Below, piece after piece: positions 26,563-36,190 of a stretch of 64,000 nt of DNA. The notes beneath the pieces were generated by a model that saw nothing but the letters and a program-made list of their open reading frames with translations, was not told the DNA's origin and made no database searches. Each line of letters opens with the position of its first letter. Position 1 is the first letter of the stretch. A program made the position numbers and the translations under genes. Origin of the DNA: Emticicia aquatica (GTDB lineage: Bacteria; Bacteroidota; Bacteroidia; Cytophagales; Spirosomataceae); assembly GCF_923079645.1 (NCBI RefSeq), contig NZ_CAKLPY010000001.1, forward strand, positions 2,004,001 through 2,068,000. Direction: 5' to 3'.

Positions 26563-29500
26563 CTAATTACAACCACCAATTATAGCTGTAAACACTGATC
26601 CATTATTTGCCGTAAAACCAGCATTCAAAGAAACAGATTTCCCTGCTTTATAAGTAACTGAAGCAGGCGAACTAACTTTATTAGTTGCGGTTATTGTTTG
26701 AGTTGCATATAAAGTACTAGTTCCACTCGAAATATCGGTTGTTGCTGTATGTGTAGCTGGGCTTATTAAAACTGTGCCTGTGGCAACTCTTGAACTTGCA
26801 CAAACTCCACTTACACATGCTGCATAATAGGTAGTATTTGCAATTGGACTCTGCGTAAAACCTGTACCAGTGCCTAAAGCAGTTCCACCAGTTAACTGAT
26901 TATACCAAGTTACTACTCCTGCGGCACAAGTGGCTTTTAAGGTGACAGGTGTGCCACTACAAATGGCTGTTGAACTTACGCTTACACCTGTTGAAGCTAC
27001 TAGGTTTGGATTGACAGTTACAATTACGCTAACAAATGCACTATTACATGCACCACCCTCGCAGCGAACTTTATAAGTCGTATTTGTCGTTAAGCTTGGA
27101 GTTACAAAAGGAGACCCTGTAAACTTAAGACTTGTACCAGCCACATCATACCATTTTACGGTTGCTCCTGTACAAGTTGCAGCCAATGAAGTAGTTGCAT
27201 TGTAACAAATTGTAGGATTTGGCGAAATTGACGTTGGTGATGCTGCCAAACCAATCGTAACTGTTGCGATTGCAGAGTTTACAGCTGCACACGCTCCATT
27301 TTTAACAACAGCTCTATACTTAGTTGTCGTAGCAAGATTTGTAAAAGGAAGCGTAGTAGTTGTATTAGCAATTGGTGTTGAATTTACAAAATTATCTGTT
27401 GATGATTCCCAACGAACGATACTTCCTGAATGCCCACTTAATGTAAGAGTTCCACTATTTGTTCCTGCACAAACCGTAGTACTACCAGCAATAGTTCCGC
27501 CAACAGTTGTTTTTACAATAAATGAGGTAGCTGTTCGACAAGTTGGATAAGTAGAAGTGGCAACATAGAAATTAGAAGTTCCGAGAGTTGCAGTATTAGA
27601 AATGCCTGATCCTACAACCCCAACAGGATTAAAAACCTCTCCTGTGGCTAAAGCAGCACCACCTGAAGCATTCAAATACCAACTGTTAGTACCTATACTT
27701 TGGAAAACAGGTACACTAGATTCTAATGTAAAAGTACCAGTAACATTATTTGTATATGTACTCACCACGAGAATATAAGTAGTTCCTGCTGAGAGAGTGT
27801 GTGTAAGGCTTGAAAGATAACCCGCACCTCCATCATCATCACCTCGTAAAAAATTAGTAGCTGGGCTTGCAGGATTAAAAGACGTTTGGTACAGAGAGAG
27901 ATATGTATCACCCGCTAGTCCAGCAGATAGAACTGCGGCAGTTGTTGAAAATGTAACAGCTTCTGCTACGGGAGAAACAAATGCAATGGTTTGATAAAAT
28001 ACGCTCGACCCATCTCCTGTTGCAGCGGTATAAACAGTGCTACTTGTTGAGCTCCTTGTATAAGCTGGCAAAGCATTTGTAATTGACCCATTTTGAGCAC
28101 TAATGTATGCAATGGCTGTAGGAACAACAAGACCTTCTCCAACTGGAACGGCAGCATTTTGACAAACTGAATAGTTAGCAACAGTTGGTATTGGAGCAGG
28201 ATTTACTGTTAGCTTAACTGGTATTGGAACAGGAGTTCCACCGCAATCATCTGGTAAAACAGTGAACAAATACGTCACAGTAATGGGCATATTTGTGGTA
28301 TTATTTAAAGTTTCATTAACGATAGCTGTGTTACCACTTCCTGCTGCATTGCTTATACCCGCAACAGCTGCACGTGTCCAACTAAAAGTATGTACCCCAC
28401 CAGCTGAGGTAGTAGCCGTGTAGTTAAAGGCTTCGTTTGAACATACAATGTTACTCAAAGCTGAACTTAAACCACCTGAAAAAGGAGTAAAATCTTCTAT
28501 TACAGTTTGGTCATTTGTTGAAACTCCTGTTGAAGCATTTAAACCAACTCCTCTTCTTGCAAATGCTCTTCCAATTGCACAGCGATAACGTCCTCCAAAT
28601 AGGGCTTGGTCAGCAGCAAAAATTGCATCACGAGATTGAATAAAACTTGGACTACAAGGCTGTAAACGCAAACCTTCATTAACTAATTTTAAGGCTGCTA
28701 AATTACCTTTCATATCGGTTACTAAAGCTGGAGTAGCATAAATGTTGTTTACAATTTGGTTATCTTGCAAGATAATTTCCCAAGTCATATCCCATAATAT
28801 AGTTGCCCAAATTGACCCAATACCATGAGGAACTGCATAGGTAGCAACTTTTGAGTAGGTAACTTGCGAATTCACATTTGCCATATCATAAGAATACGGA
28901 AATGGTCTTATCCCAACCCCTGTAATTGGTTGACCCAAAGCATAAGTACCAATTCCACGAGAAATATTCGCACTAGCAACACTTGGAGTCAACGAAGACC
29001 AATTGGTAGTAAGCATCAATGCTAAATAATCGCTCCAACCTTCTCCTCCTTGTTCTGCGTTACCAAGACAACCTGAATTGGCTGGTCCTCCAGTTAATCG
29101 AATTGACCAACCATGTCCGTATTCGTGGGCAATTACACCATTATCAAAATCGCCATCTGGTTGGTAAACACCAGATGTGTTCCATAAGTACATCTGCATT
29201 CTTCCATTACCTCCATCTGCTGGTGTTGAAAAATTGGCATTATTTACGCCTCCTCCATCTTGTGCATCAGCAAATACATAGTCGTTTCCAACACCACCTC
29301 TTCCTTGATTATTATTTTGAAAATTACCACTTGGTTCATCAAAACCATATTTCCAAAGTACATCATGAATCAAATTATTCCAATAAAATAAATTAGTAAT
29401 TGCCGCATTTTGGTTACCAGCTGCGGTTGCTAGTCCAAAAGTATAAGCATAGTCAAAATCTAAAGTTGCTGAAGTTGGACTAGCACCAGTACCGTTGTTA

Positions 29501-30474
29501 TTATTCACATCTTCTTGAGACCAAACGTTATTTCCTCGAGTTGTAGTATAATCTACGGCACCATCATTGTGCCAGCCATTTGTCACACCAGGAAATGTTG
29601 AAGCGGGAACAAACCGTGAATAGGGGTTTGTAGAAATTGTTCTACTACCATGACTTGGGCTTTCAAGTGGATAATCAAAGACATTATAACTATTCGCTAC
29701 AACTGCATTGTTTGCCCGTAATGTTTCATGTACATCACTACATATATGTGGTGCGGCAATATGATTAGGTGTCCCAAAATTACAATGAATGACATCATCT
29801 CTTTTTTGTAAAATTTCTCCAGTAAGAGCATCGACATGAATATTCCAAGTATTTTGATGATTTTTAGTTTCAAAACGCACATTCCAAGTTAATGCAACTT
29901 TTGATTTACGTTTTTCACCTTCAAAATAATCATAAGGCATCCAATACAGCTTTACATCAATTTTTTCATTCGATAATGTTACATCTTGAAAAACCTTCTT
30001 GATGACCATTCCATTTGAAAGTTTTTCTGCACTAATTTCTACCGATTCTCCAACTGGAAGATTTACGTTTGCAGCTGCTTTTTGTAAAGCCTGCAAAGGA
30101 CTTAAATTCATACTTAAAGCACCTGATGGAACTTTTGAAGCAATATCAGTTATAAAAGTATTTCCTACATAAATAATATTATCATCTTTTAAAGTAAGAT
30201 TTAAAATACCATTGTAAACATCTATTGCTTGGCTAGTCTGATTGAAATAAATATGATACCAACCAGTAGTAGGTGAAAGATATGCACTTGAAATATTCAT
30301 TTCTGCAATATCAGCCGTTGATAATTTATGTTTTGTAGAATTTTCTGTAAGATAGCGTTTCGCAATATCTATTTCTTTTTGTGCAAATGCAGAAACTGCA
30401 CATAAAAATAGCAGTAAAACACCTGCGGTTCTTGATTTAAAGGTTTTGAGAAAGTAGGTAAAAGTTTTTTTCAT
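26563..30474 (-). CDS. large secreted M36 (fungalysin) metallopeptidase with Ig-like repeats
   Basis: A 1303-aa secreted zinc protease. Signal peptide of about 32 residues (ending VSAFAQ); FTP-type propeptide region to about 230 (including LTWNVRFETKN and WNIHVDALTGEIL); M36 catalytic domain from about 260 to 660 with the zinc motif HEYGHGWSIR near 449 and the downstream zinc glutamate in EQGGEGWSDYLA near 478. After this come PKD/Ig-like cell-surface repeats rich in Thr/Ser and regularly spaced Cys, and a C-terminal coathanger-type region ending FTAIIGGCN. No classical T9SS sorting domain is present, so how it reaches the surface is unclear; the IGGCN tail may serve instead. Likely role: extracellular protein digestion. 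Confidence 0.93.
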   Translation of the reverse strand: MKKTFTYFLKTFKSRTAGVLLLFLCAVSAFAQKEIDIAKRYLTENSTKHKLSTADIAEMNISSAYLSPTTGWYHIYFNQTSQAIDVYNGILNLTLKDDNIIYVGNTFITDIASKVPSGALSMNLSPLQALQKAAANVNLPVGESVEISAEKLSNGMVIKKVFQDVTLSNEKIDVKLYWMPYDYFEGEKRKSKVALTWNVRFETKNHQNTWNIHVDALTGEILQKRDDVIHCNFGTPNHIAAPHICSDVHETLRANNAVVANSYNVFDYPLESPSHGSRTISTNPYSRFVPASTFPGVTNGWHNDGAVDYTTTRGNNVWSQEDVNNNNGTGASPTSATLDFDYAYTFGLATAAGNQNAAITNLFYWNNLIHDVLWKYGFDEPSGNFQNNNQGRGGVGNDYVFADAQDGGGVNNANFSTPADGGNGRMQMYLWNTSGVYQPDGDFDNGVIAHEYGHGWSIRLTGGPANSGCLGNAEQGGEGWSDYLALMLTTNWSSLTPSVASANISRGIGTYALGQPITGVGIRPFPYSYDMANVNSQVTYSKVATYAVPHGIGSIWATILWDMTWEIILQDNQIVNNIYATPALVTDMKGNLAALKLVNEGLRLQPCSPSFIQSRDAIFAADQALFGGRYRCAIGRAFARRGVGLNASTGVSTNDQTVIEDFTPFSGGLSSALSNIVCSNEAFNYTATTSAGGVHTFSWTRAAVAGISNAAGSGNTAIVNETLNNTTNMPITVTYLFTVLPDDCGGTPVPIPVKLTVNPAPIPTVANYSVCQNAAVPVGEGLVVPTAIAYISAQNGSITNALPAYTRSSTSSTVYTAATGDGSSVFYQTIAFVSPVAEAVTFSTTAAVLSAGLAGDTYLSLYQTSFNPASPATNFLRGDDDGGAGYLSSLTHTLSAGTTYILVVSTYTNNVTGTFTLESSVPVFQSIGTNSWYLNASGGAALATGEVFNPVGVVGSGISNTATLGTSNFYVATSTYPTCRTATSFIVKTTVGGTIAGSTTVCAGTNSGTLTLSGHSGSIVRWESSTDNFVNSTPIANTTTTLPFTNLATTTKYRAVVKNGACAAVNSAIATVTIGLAASPTSISPNPTICYNATTSLAATCTGATVKWYDVAGTSLKFTGSPFVTPSLTTNTTYKVRCEGGACNSAFVSVIVTVNPNLVASTGVSVSSTAICSGTPVTLKATCAAGVVTWYNQLTGGTALGTGTGFTQSPIANTTYYAACVSGVCASSRVATGTVLISPATHTATTDISSGTSTLYATQTITATNKVSSPASVTYKAGKSVSLNAGFTANNGSVFTAIIGGCN

Positions 30475-30880
30475 ATTTGGGAGTTTTTAAAGTACACTCA
30501 TTGCAAATTTTACTCATCAAAAATTTATTAAAAAACACTCGTCAGCAAATGTTTTGGTTACTAAAATATATTTTCATAAAGGGTTTAATTTAATTAATCA
30601 TAAACTTAAAAATAAGTATTCATTTCCTTTCAAAAATACTCGACTATTTATTAAACGGCAAACGTTTTTTTAGCTAAGAAAAAAAAACGTCGATAAAAAA
30701 ATCACAATCAATTATTATTCGTGAAAAATGATTTTCAAAGAATATTCTGTCCAAATTCCTTAGTTAAAAAGTATATTTTTGAAAAACCAATTCAATCAAG
30801 AAGCAATCAATAAGGTACAAATACTTTGGAAATAGTTCATATATTTAGTTATTTGCAATTCCATTTTAACCCTAATACTT
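30475..30880. other. 406-nt divergent intergenic region
   Basis: Separates the start codons of the M36 gene (minus) and the sugar transporter (plus), so it must hold promoters for both. It contains an inverted repeat ACGTTTTTTT (30662-30671) / AAAAAAACGT (30681-30690) with a 9-nt loop, and a TAnnTTTG match TATTTTTG at 30774-30781 on the plus strand without an obvious -33 partner. I see no gene or RNA in it. Confidence 0.5.
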
Positions 30881-32467
30881 ATGCAAAACAATCGTTCCCA
30901 TCTTTACACTCTCATGACCGTTTGGTTCTTTTGGAGTTTCGTGGCAGCATCAAACGGAATTTTAATCCCACTTTTTAAAGAAAAATTTACGCTTACTCAA
31001 ACCCAAGCACAACTAGTTGATTTTGCATTTTATGCAGCATATTTTATTGGTTCGGTGCTTTATTTAATATTTTCTCGCATCATGGGCGGAGATATTCTTA
31101 ATAAAATTGGTTACAAAAATGGCATCGTACTTGGTTTACTAATTTCGGCAGTTGGTACTTTGTTATTTTATCCAGCCGCTCAAACAGCTTCTTATAATTT
31201 ATTATTAGCAGGATTATTTATTGTTGGACTTGGTTTTTCATTGCAACAAACTGCTACGCAACCATTTATGATTGCACTAGGGCCACCAGAAACAGGAGCT
31301 CAACGTATAAATTTAGGCGGAGCTGTTAATAATTTAGGTGGAACAATTGGCCCAGCTTTGGTTTCTTACGCTATTTTTGGTTCAATCGCGAAAGATGCGG
31401 CTGCTAATGCTTCAATCGAAGATGTGAAAGTTCCTTATCTATGTTTAGGTGCTTTATTCGCTCTAATGGCTTTATTCTTTTGGCGTTCAAGTTTACCACG
31501 AATCAAGAACGATGAGGACGTACAAGTAAGTAATATTGTAATTGGTTTACCAGTAACTTTTTTGGTGTTATGTGTGGGCGTTGCTATTGCATTTTCAATC
31601 GAAACGGCTATCGTTTTTACATTTATCTTAATGGTAATTCTAATGATTGGTTACCTAATTTATTCGCTCGTTAGTAAATCTGGAGCTATTCAAAACGCAG
31701 GTTCTGTATTAAGTTATCCTCAGGCAATTTTAGGAATGACTGGAATTTTTGTTTACGTTGGTGTTGAAGTGACTATTGGTTCAAATCTTGGAGAGTATCT
31801 AAAACACACCCAAAATTTAGATTCTTCGCAAATATCAAAGTATATATCACTATTTTGGGGTAGTATGATGATTGGCCGTTGGACAGCTTCAATTGTTAAT
31901 TTCAATCCTTCGCCATCGCTCAAAAAAATCTTAACAGCAGTTGTACCGTTTATTGCATTTGCCATTGTACTTATTGTAAACTCTCTTTACAGCGGCGATG
32001 TAACCGACTTGTTGCCTTATGCTGTTTGTATTACAGTAATGATTTTAGCCTATTTTGCTAGTCAAGAAAAACCAGTTCGTTTGTTATTGATTTTTACTGC
32101 TTTGGGTGCAATAATGACAGTTATTGGGGTGGTCACGACGGGTAAAATTGCCTTATTCGCATTGATTTCTGGCGGTTTATTCTGCTCAGTTCTTTGGCCA
32201 AGTATTTTTTCATTGGGAACTGCAGGTCTTGGAAAATTTACTAACCAAGGAGCAGCGTTTTTAATCATGATGATTTTAGGCGGTTCTATTATACCCGTTG
32301 TTCAAGGTAAACTTGCAGATTCATTCGGTATTCAACAATCATATTTATTAGCTGCTGCTTGTTTTGTATATCTATTTATTTTCGGATTAATAGTTCAAGG
32401 AATTCTTCGCAAACAAGGCATTGACTTTGATAAAGAAGTTGTAAAAAGTGGTGGAAAAGGTCACTAA
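30881..32467 (+). CDS. FucP-like sugar:H+ symporter (MFS, FHS family)
   Basis: Inner-membrane sugar transporter of 528 aa with about 12 or more helices. FAFYAAYFIGSVLYL, GLGFSLQQTATQPFM, LGPPETGAQRINLGGAVNNLGGTIGP and VEVTIGSNLGEYL are blocks of the fucose/glucose/galactose symporter group. It is longer than E. coli FucP (about 438 aa) because of extra hydrophobic segments in the middle and C-terminal parts. The exact sugar is not determinable. It is transcribed alone, from the divergent region to a very strong terminator. Confidence 0.9.
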   Translation: MQNNRSHLYTLMTVWFFWSFVAASNGILIPLFKEKFTLTQTQAQLVDFAFYAAYFIGSVLYLIFSRIMGGDILNKIGYKNGIVLGLLISAVGTLLFYPAAQTASYNLLLAGLFIVGLGFSLQQTATQPFMIALGPPETGAQRINLGGAVNNLGGTIGPALVSYAIFGSIAKDAAANASIEDVKVPYLCLGALFALMALFFWRSSLPRIKNDEDVQVSNIVIGLPVTFLVLCVGVAIAFSIETAIVFTFILMVILMIGYLIYSLVSKSGAIQNAGSVLSYPQAILGMTGIFVYVGVEVTIGSNLGEYLKHTQNLDSSQISKYISLFWGSMMIGRWTASIVNFNPSPSLKKILTAVVPFIAFAIVLIVNSLYSGDVTDLLPYAVCITVMILAYFASQEKPVRLLLIFTALGAIMTVIGVVTTGKIALFALISGGLFCSVLWPSIFSLGTAGLGKFTNQGAAFLIMMILGGSIIPVVQGKLADSFGIQQSYLLAAACFVYLFIFGLIVQGILRKQGIDFDKEVVKSGGKGH

Positions 32468-32471
32468 AAAG

Positions 32472-32515
32472 ATTAAAATAAAAGGGTTCAAGATTTTGAA
32501 CCCTTTTATTTTAAT
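32472..32515. terminator. strong 20-bp terminator hairpin
   Basis: A perfect 20-bp stem (32472-32491 with 32496-32515) closes on the 4-nt loop GATT; GGGTTC/GAACCC at the top and A/T arms at the base make it effective in either direction. It follows the sugar transporter stop codon by 4 nt. Confidence 0.93.
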
Positions 32516-32846
32516 ATAATATTTACCTTAATGGCCGCATATTCTAGCTAATTTGTATTTTTCTCTGCATAAATTTTTCAAATAAAACCTCTCCAATTTT
32601 TTTTGTTTTATTGAAAAACACATTCTTTTTAATTAAAATCGGCATTAGCTTGTCTATTTATTAGTAAAACAGGTATTTTTACGTACTAATTTATATTTTA
32701 AAAAAAGGTTATTTGTATCGGTATGAGATTATCGTCTTTCCTATTGTTGCATGAAAATCTCCACCGATTTTATATCAATTATTTAGTTGAAATTGATATA
32801 AAACAACTTAATTATTGTTCTTGCTTACTCTTTTTCTTTTCATCTA
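32516..32846. other. 331-nt leader/intergenic region before the sensor operon
   Basis: No convincing gene. A 62-codon frame (32723-32911) has no recognisable features and overlaps the membrane-protein start. The region holds the promoter motif described at 32670-32715 and a predicted 5' leader of about 125 nt. Confidence 0.6.
32670..32715 (+). promoter_or_regulatory. CAGGTA-type motif plus TTTG element, sensor operon
   Basis: CAGGTATTTTTAC at 32670-32682 is followed by TTTGTA with its TTTG at 32712-32715; motif start to TTTG start is 42 nt. The same 13-mer (as its reverse complement within a palindrome) and the same 42-nt offset occur upstream of the LytTR gene at 53452-53497. Likely a regulator site upstream of a -7 element. 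Confidence 0.5.
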
Positions 32847-33494
32847 ATGATAAATTCTTTCTTAATATGGTTGCTAGATTATGTACAATACATACTTATA
32901 TTACCAATTAGCATTGCTATTTTTAGATTTAGATTCTTAACCAAAGAACTAAAAGTTATTTGGTATTTTCTGTTGATGAGCGTTTTTTTTGAAGTTCTTT
33001 CAAGAACATTACTCTATTTAAAATTCCAAAATACACTTTCACTTTTACACCTCTATACAGTACTAGAATTTATAAATTTTGGACTTTTCTATCATATCGT
33101 TTTAGGCAACTTTTTCTCAAAAAAACTCATTCCAAATACAATCATTTGCTTTACACTTTTTGCCATTATTAATGCCTTTTTTATCCAAAAACTAGATAAT
33201 TTTAATACGTATGCAAGCGGAATCGAAAGTATCTTAATTATTGGTTTATCGTTAATGTGTTTTTATAAAATGTTGATTGAACTCGATACACGAAACCCAA
33301 CTAAACAACCAGTTTTTTGGATTAATTCAGGATTACTATTTTATTTTGCAGGAAGTTTATTCATTTTCATTCTAAGTAATTTCATCAAAAGTGATAACCA
33401 TTTGCTATCACTTGCATGGGGAATGCACGCTTTTCTAATGGTTATTTTACATATTTTTATTAGCATCGGTTTATGGCTCAGTCCTCGCCGTTAG
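32847..33494 (+). CDS. polytopic membrane protein, probable sensor partner
   Basis: A 215-aa protein that is almost entirely hydrophobic, with about six or seven predicted transmembrane helices and short charged loops (RFRFLTKELK, ELDTRNPTKQP). I do not recognise a named family. Its 3' end overlaps the histidine kinase start by 22 nt, so they are translationally coupled. Because that kinase has only one membrane helix and no sensing domain, this protein is a good candidate for the signal-receiving part. It begins the operon membrane protein, kinase, regulator. Confidence 0.75.
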   Translation: MINSFLIWLLDYVQYILILPISIAIFRFRFLTKELKVIWYFLLMSVFFEVLSRTLLYLKFQNTLSLLHLYTVLEFINFGLFYHIVLGNFFSKKLIPNTIICFTLFAIINAFFIQKLDNFNTYASGIESILIIGLSLMCFYKMLIELDTRNPTKQPVFWINSGLLFYFAGSLFIFILSNFIKSDNHLLSLAWGMHAFLMVILHIFISIGLWLSPRR

Positions 33495-34288
33495 ATTTAT
33501 ACATCCTGATTTTTGGAGGTTCTATTGCCATGTTACTTTTAGCATCGGGAGTAGTTGGTTTTATCTTTTTATACCAAAGACAAATCATACGCCGAGATTT
33601 TGCATTCAAAGAAGCAGAAGCCAAACACCAACAAGAACTATATCACGGCACGCTAAATGCCATCGAAAGTGAGCGAAAAAGGCTTGCCCGTGACCTACAC
33701 GATGAAGTTGGAGCATCGCTTTCAGCCTTACGACTATTGGTTGGACAAATGCAACAAAGATCGAATGAGGATGCAATTATTGAAATCAATAGCAATAAAT
33801 GTAAAGTACTGATAGACAAAACAATAGACAACGTAAGACGCATTTCCAATGATTTACTCCCACAAGGTTTAGAAGAGTTTGGTTTGGCTTATGCAGTTGA
33901 AGGCTTGTGTGAAAAAACAATGGAAATCTCTAAGATTGAAATTTCGCTTAGGATTGAAAAAATGAATTCAATCAGTACAAAAATCAGCTTGAATGTGTAT
34001 CGACTTATTCAAGAATTACTCAATAATGCGGTGAAACATTCGGAAGCGACAAATATTAATCTTACGCTAAAAATTAGAAATCATATTTTAGAAATTGATT
34101 ATACTGATAATGGAAAAGGGTTTGATTATGCTGAAGCTTATCAAAAAAGAAGTTTAGGATTAAAAAATATCGAAACTCGCACCGAAATGATTGATGGCTC
34201 AACCAAATTTGAAACCAAACCTAACGATGGCTTAAAATTAAATGTAAAAATTCCGTTAAATGCCAATAATCAATCTCAAATGAATTAG
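33473..34288 (+). CDS. NarX-type sensor histidine kinase
   Basis: A 271-aa HisKA_3 kinase. One transmembrane helix (about 10-34) is followed by a short coiled linker and the dimerisation/phosphoacceptor helix with His76 in RLARDLHDEVGASLSALRLL. The HATPase domain has VYRLIQELLNNAVKHSEA (N box) and DYTDNGKGFD (G1 box), SLGLKNIETR (G2-like). There is no periplasmic, PAS or GAF domain, so the signal must come through another protein. It overlaps the upstream membrane-protein gene by 22 nt and precedes its response regulator by 26 nt. Confidence 0.93.
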   Translation: MAQSSPLDLYILIFGGSIAMLLLASGVVGFIFLYQRQIIRRDFAFKEAEAKHQQELYHGTLNAIESERKRLARDLHDEVGASLSALRLLVGQMQQRSNEDAIIEINSNKCKVLIDKTIDNVRRISNDLLPQGLEEFGLAYAVEGLCEKTMEISKIEISLRIEKMNSISTKISLNVYRLIQELLNNAVKHSEATNINLTLKIRNHILEIDYTDNGKGFDYAEAYQKRSLGLKNIETRTEMIDGSTKFETKPNDGLKLNVKIPLNANNQSQMN

Positions 34289-34314
34289 GTAATTCGCAAT
34301 TATTTAAAACAAAC

Positions 34315-34989
34315 ATGAAAAGTATTAATGTAGCCATTGCCGACGACCAAGTATTATTCCGAAAAGGGATGATTTCTATTGTAAATTCATTTGAAAAGAT
34401 TCAAATTATTTTGGAAGTTGACAATGGAAAAGCATTGCTCGAAGCCATTGAAATGTCTGAAACGAAACCTGATGTTATTTTGCTTGACCTGTCAATGCCC
34501 GAACTTAATGGCGTTGACACAACTAAAATTCTTCACCAAAAATATCCTGAAATCAAAATAATTATACTTTCTGTTTATGGAGAAGATAGGTTTGTTACAC
34601 ACCTAATGGAACTTGGTGTAAATGCTTATTTATTTAAAAATGTTGAGCCAACTGAAGTTGAAAAAGCAATCTGGGCTGTGGTGGAGAAGGATTTTTATTT
34701 CAACGAAGCATTTTTAGGAGCTATGAAAAATCGCTTAACTGGCAAGAAACCACGCTTATTAATTCAAGATGATATTCCGTCAACGCTAACTCAACGTGAA
34801 CTTGATGTATTGGATTTAATTTGTAAACAACATACTGCTCAAGAAATTGCAGATAAACTGTTTATTAGTGTACGAACCGTAGATGGACATCGCACTAATT
34901 TGCTCGAAAAAACAGGTATGAGAAATACAGCAGGTCTAGTAGTTTTTTCCATAAAAAACAATCTACTAGACCCAAGTACCCTTCTATAA
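34315..34989 (+). CDS. NarL/FixJ-family response regulator
   Basis: A 224-aa transcription factor with a receiver domain (acidic Asp10/Asp11, phosphoacceptor Asp58 in VILLDLSMPELNG, and the conserved lysine in AYLFKNVEP near 106) and a LuxR-type helix-turn-helix (LTQRELDVLDLICKQHTAQEIADKLFIS to VRTVDGHRTNLLEKTG, about 160-215). It is the third gene of the sensor operon and is expected to be phosphorylated by the kinase encoded just upstream. The shared motif at 32670 could be its own target. Confidence 0.95.
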   Translation: MKSINVAIADDQVLFRKGMISIVNSFEKIQIILEVDNGKALLEAIEMSETKPDVILLDLSMPELNGVDTTKILHQKYPEIKIIILSVYGEDRFVTHLMELGVNAYLFKNVEPTEVEKAIWAVVEKDFYFNEAFLGAMKNRLTGKKPRLLIQDDIPSTLTQRELDVLDLICKQHTAQEIADKLFISVRTVDGHRTNLLEKTGMRNTAGLVVFSIKNNLLDPSTLL

Positions 34990-34993
34990 AAGC

Positions 34994-36091
34994 TTAAACA
35001 ACTCCGTGTCCCAAATTATGGAGCATCTTGATGTGAGAATTAAGTCCTTTCAAAAAAGATGTTTTATTATTATAAATGATACCAAAATCTTCGGCAGTAT
35101 TTTTAACAATTGAAGAAATGGCAGGATAATGAACGTGTGAAATATTTGGGAACAAATGATGTTCAATTTGATAATCTAATCCACCAATGTACCAAGATAA
35201 AACTTTATTGCTTCCCGCAAAATTTGCAGTAGTATTCAACTGATGAATTGCCCAAGCATTTTCAATGTTTCCTTTTTCGTCAACACTCGGTTGAGAGGCT
35301 CCTTCAACTACATGGGCTAGTTGAAAAACCGTACTCAAAATTATTCCTGCTGTACAATGCATCGCCATGAATCCAGCAAACCATTGTCCAAAAGTAATAT
35401 CAAGTACAAGTAACGGAAGAACACAAATAAACAATATGTAGCCGATTTTACTAATAATTAGTGTAACTAATTCTTTCTTTGGAAAAGGTTTAACCAAACC
35501 TGATTCGGCCATTTTATTGTACAACGAAATTTCTTTAAAGTCTTTCCATAAAAAAGAAATCGTCATCAAGCTATACAAGAAAAATGCATAAATATGCTGA
35601 AAACGGTGGGCAGATTTAAGTTTATCTCCCGAAGAAAGGCGAAGCATAAATTTACCTGTAATATCTTCATCAATATCATGAATATTCGTATAAGTATGGT
35701 GCAATTTGTTATGCTGAACATCCCAATTATAGACATTTCCACCAAGAAGATAAATTGAGGCACCGAAAAATCTATTTACATTACAAGAAGAAGAAAACGA
35801 ACCATGAATTGCATCGTGCATGACCGACATTCCAACACCAGCCACACCCAAACCCATAACCACAGAAAGCAATAACATTTGAGAATTGGAGAAATTACCT
35901 GTCAATATTAGTCCAAAAGGAATTAAATAAAGACTCAACATAAAAATTGCTTTAATAAGTAATTTTGAGCCACCTGTTTTTTCAAGATGATTATTATCAA
36001 AATAGGCATCGATATTCTCTCTTAGAGCAGAAAAAAACAACGATTTATCTCTATTTAGAAATTTTACTTTTGCATACTTAGCAGGTTTCAT
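34994..36091 (-). CDS. membrane acyl desaturase (front-end/linoleoyl-CoA type)
   Basis: Integral-membrane di-iron fatty acid desaturase of 365 aa with three histidine boxes: HDAIH at 92-96, HNKLHHTYTN from 127, and QIEHH near 313. The Gln in the third box (QIEHHLFPNISHVHY) is the hallmark of front-end desaturases, although the cytochrome b5 domain is absent. It likely introduces a double bond into membrane acyl chains. A TAAATTTG -7-like element is at 36123-36116 on the minus strand, without a clear -33. It converges on the response regulator gene with 4 nt between. Confidence 0.92.
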   Translation of the reverse strand: MKPAKYAKVKFLNRDKSLFFSALRENIDAYFDNNHLEKTGGSKLLIKAIFMLSLYLIPFGLILTGNFSNSQMLLLSVVMGLGVAGVGMSVMHDAIHGSFSSSCNVNRFFGASIYLLGGNVYNWDVQHNKLHHTYTNIHDIDEDITGKFMLRLSSGDKLKSAHRFQHIYAFFLYSLMTISFLWKDFKEISLYNKMAESGLVKPFPKKELVTLIISKIGYILFICVLPLLVLDITFGQWFAGFMAMHCTAGIILSTVFQLAHVVEGASQPSVDEKGNIENAWAIHQLNTTANFAGSNKVLSWYIGGLDYQIEHHLFPNISHVHYPAISSIVKNTAEDFGIIYNNKTSFLKGLNSHIKMLHNLGHGVV

Positions 36092-36190
36092 TCAGTGATT
36101 TAGGTTTTGTACAAGCAAATTTAGTCAGTTTTCATCTATTGTTAGTTATAATTTATAAAAAAAGTAATATTTTCTCCATAAAAATATCAA

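Noticed and set aside
32723-32911. 62-codon plus-strand frame before the membrane protein
   Set aside because: No signal peptide, motif or clean helix pattern, and it overlaps the much better 215-aa membrane-protein start.
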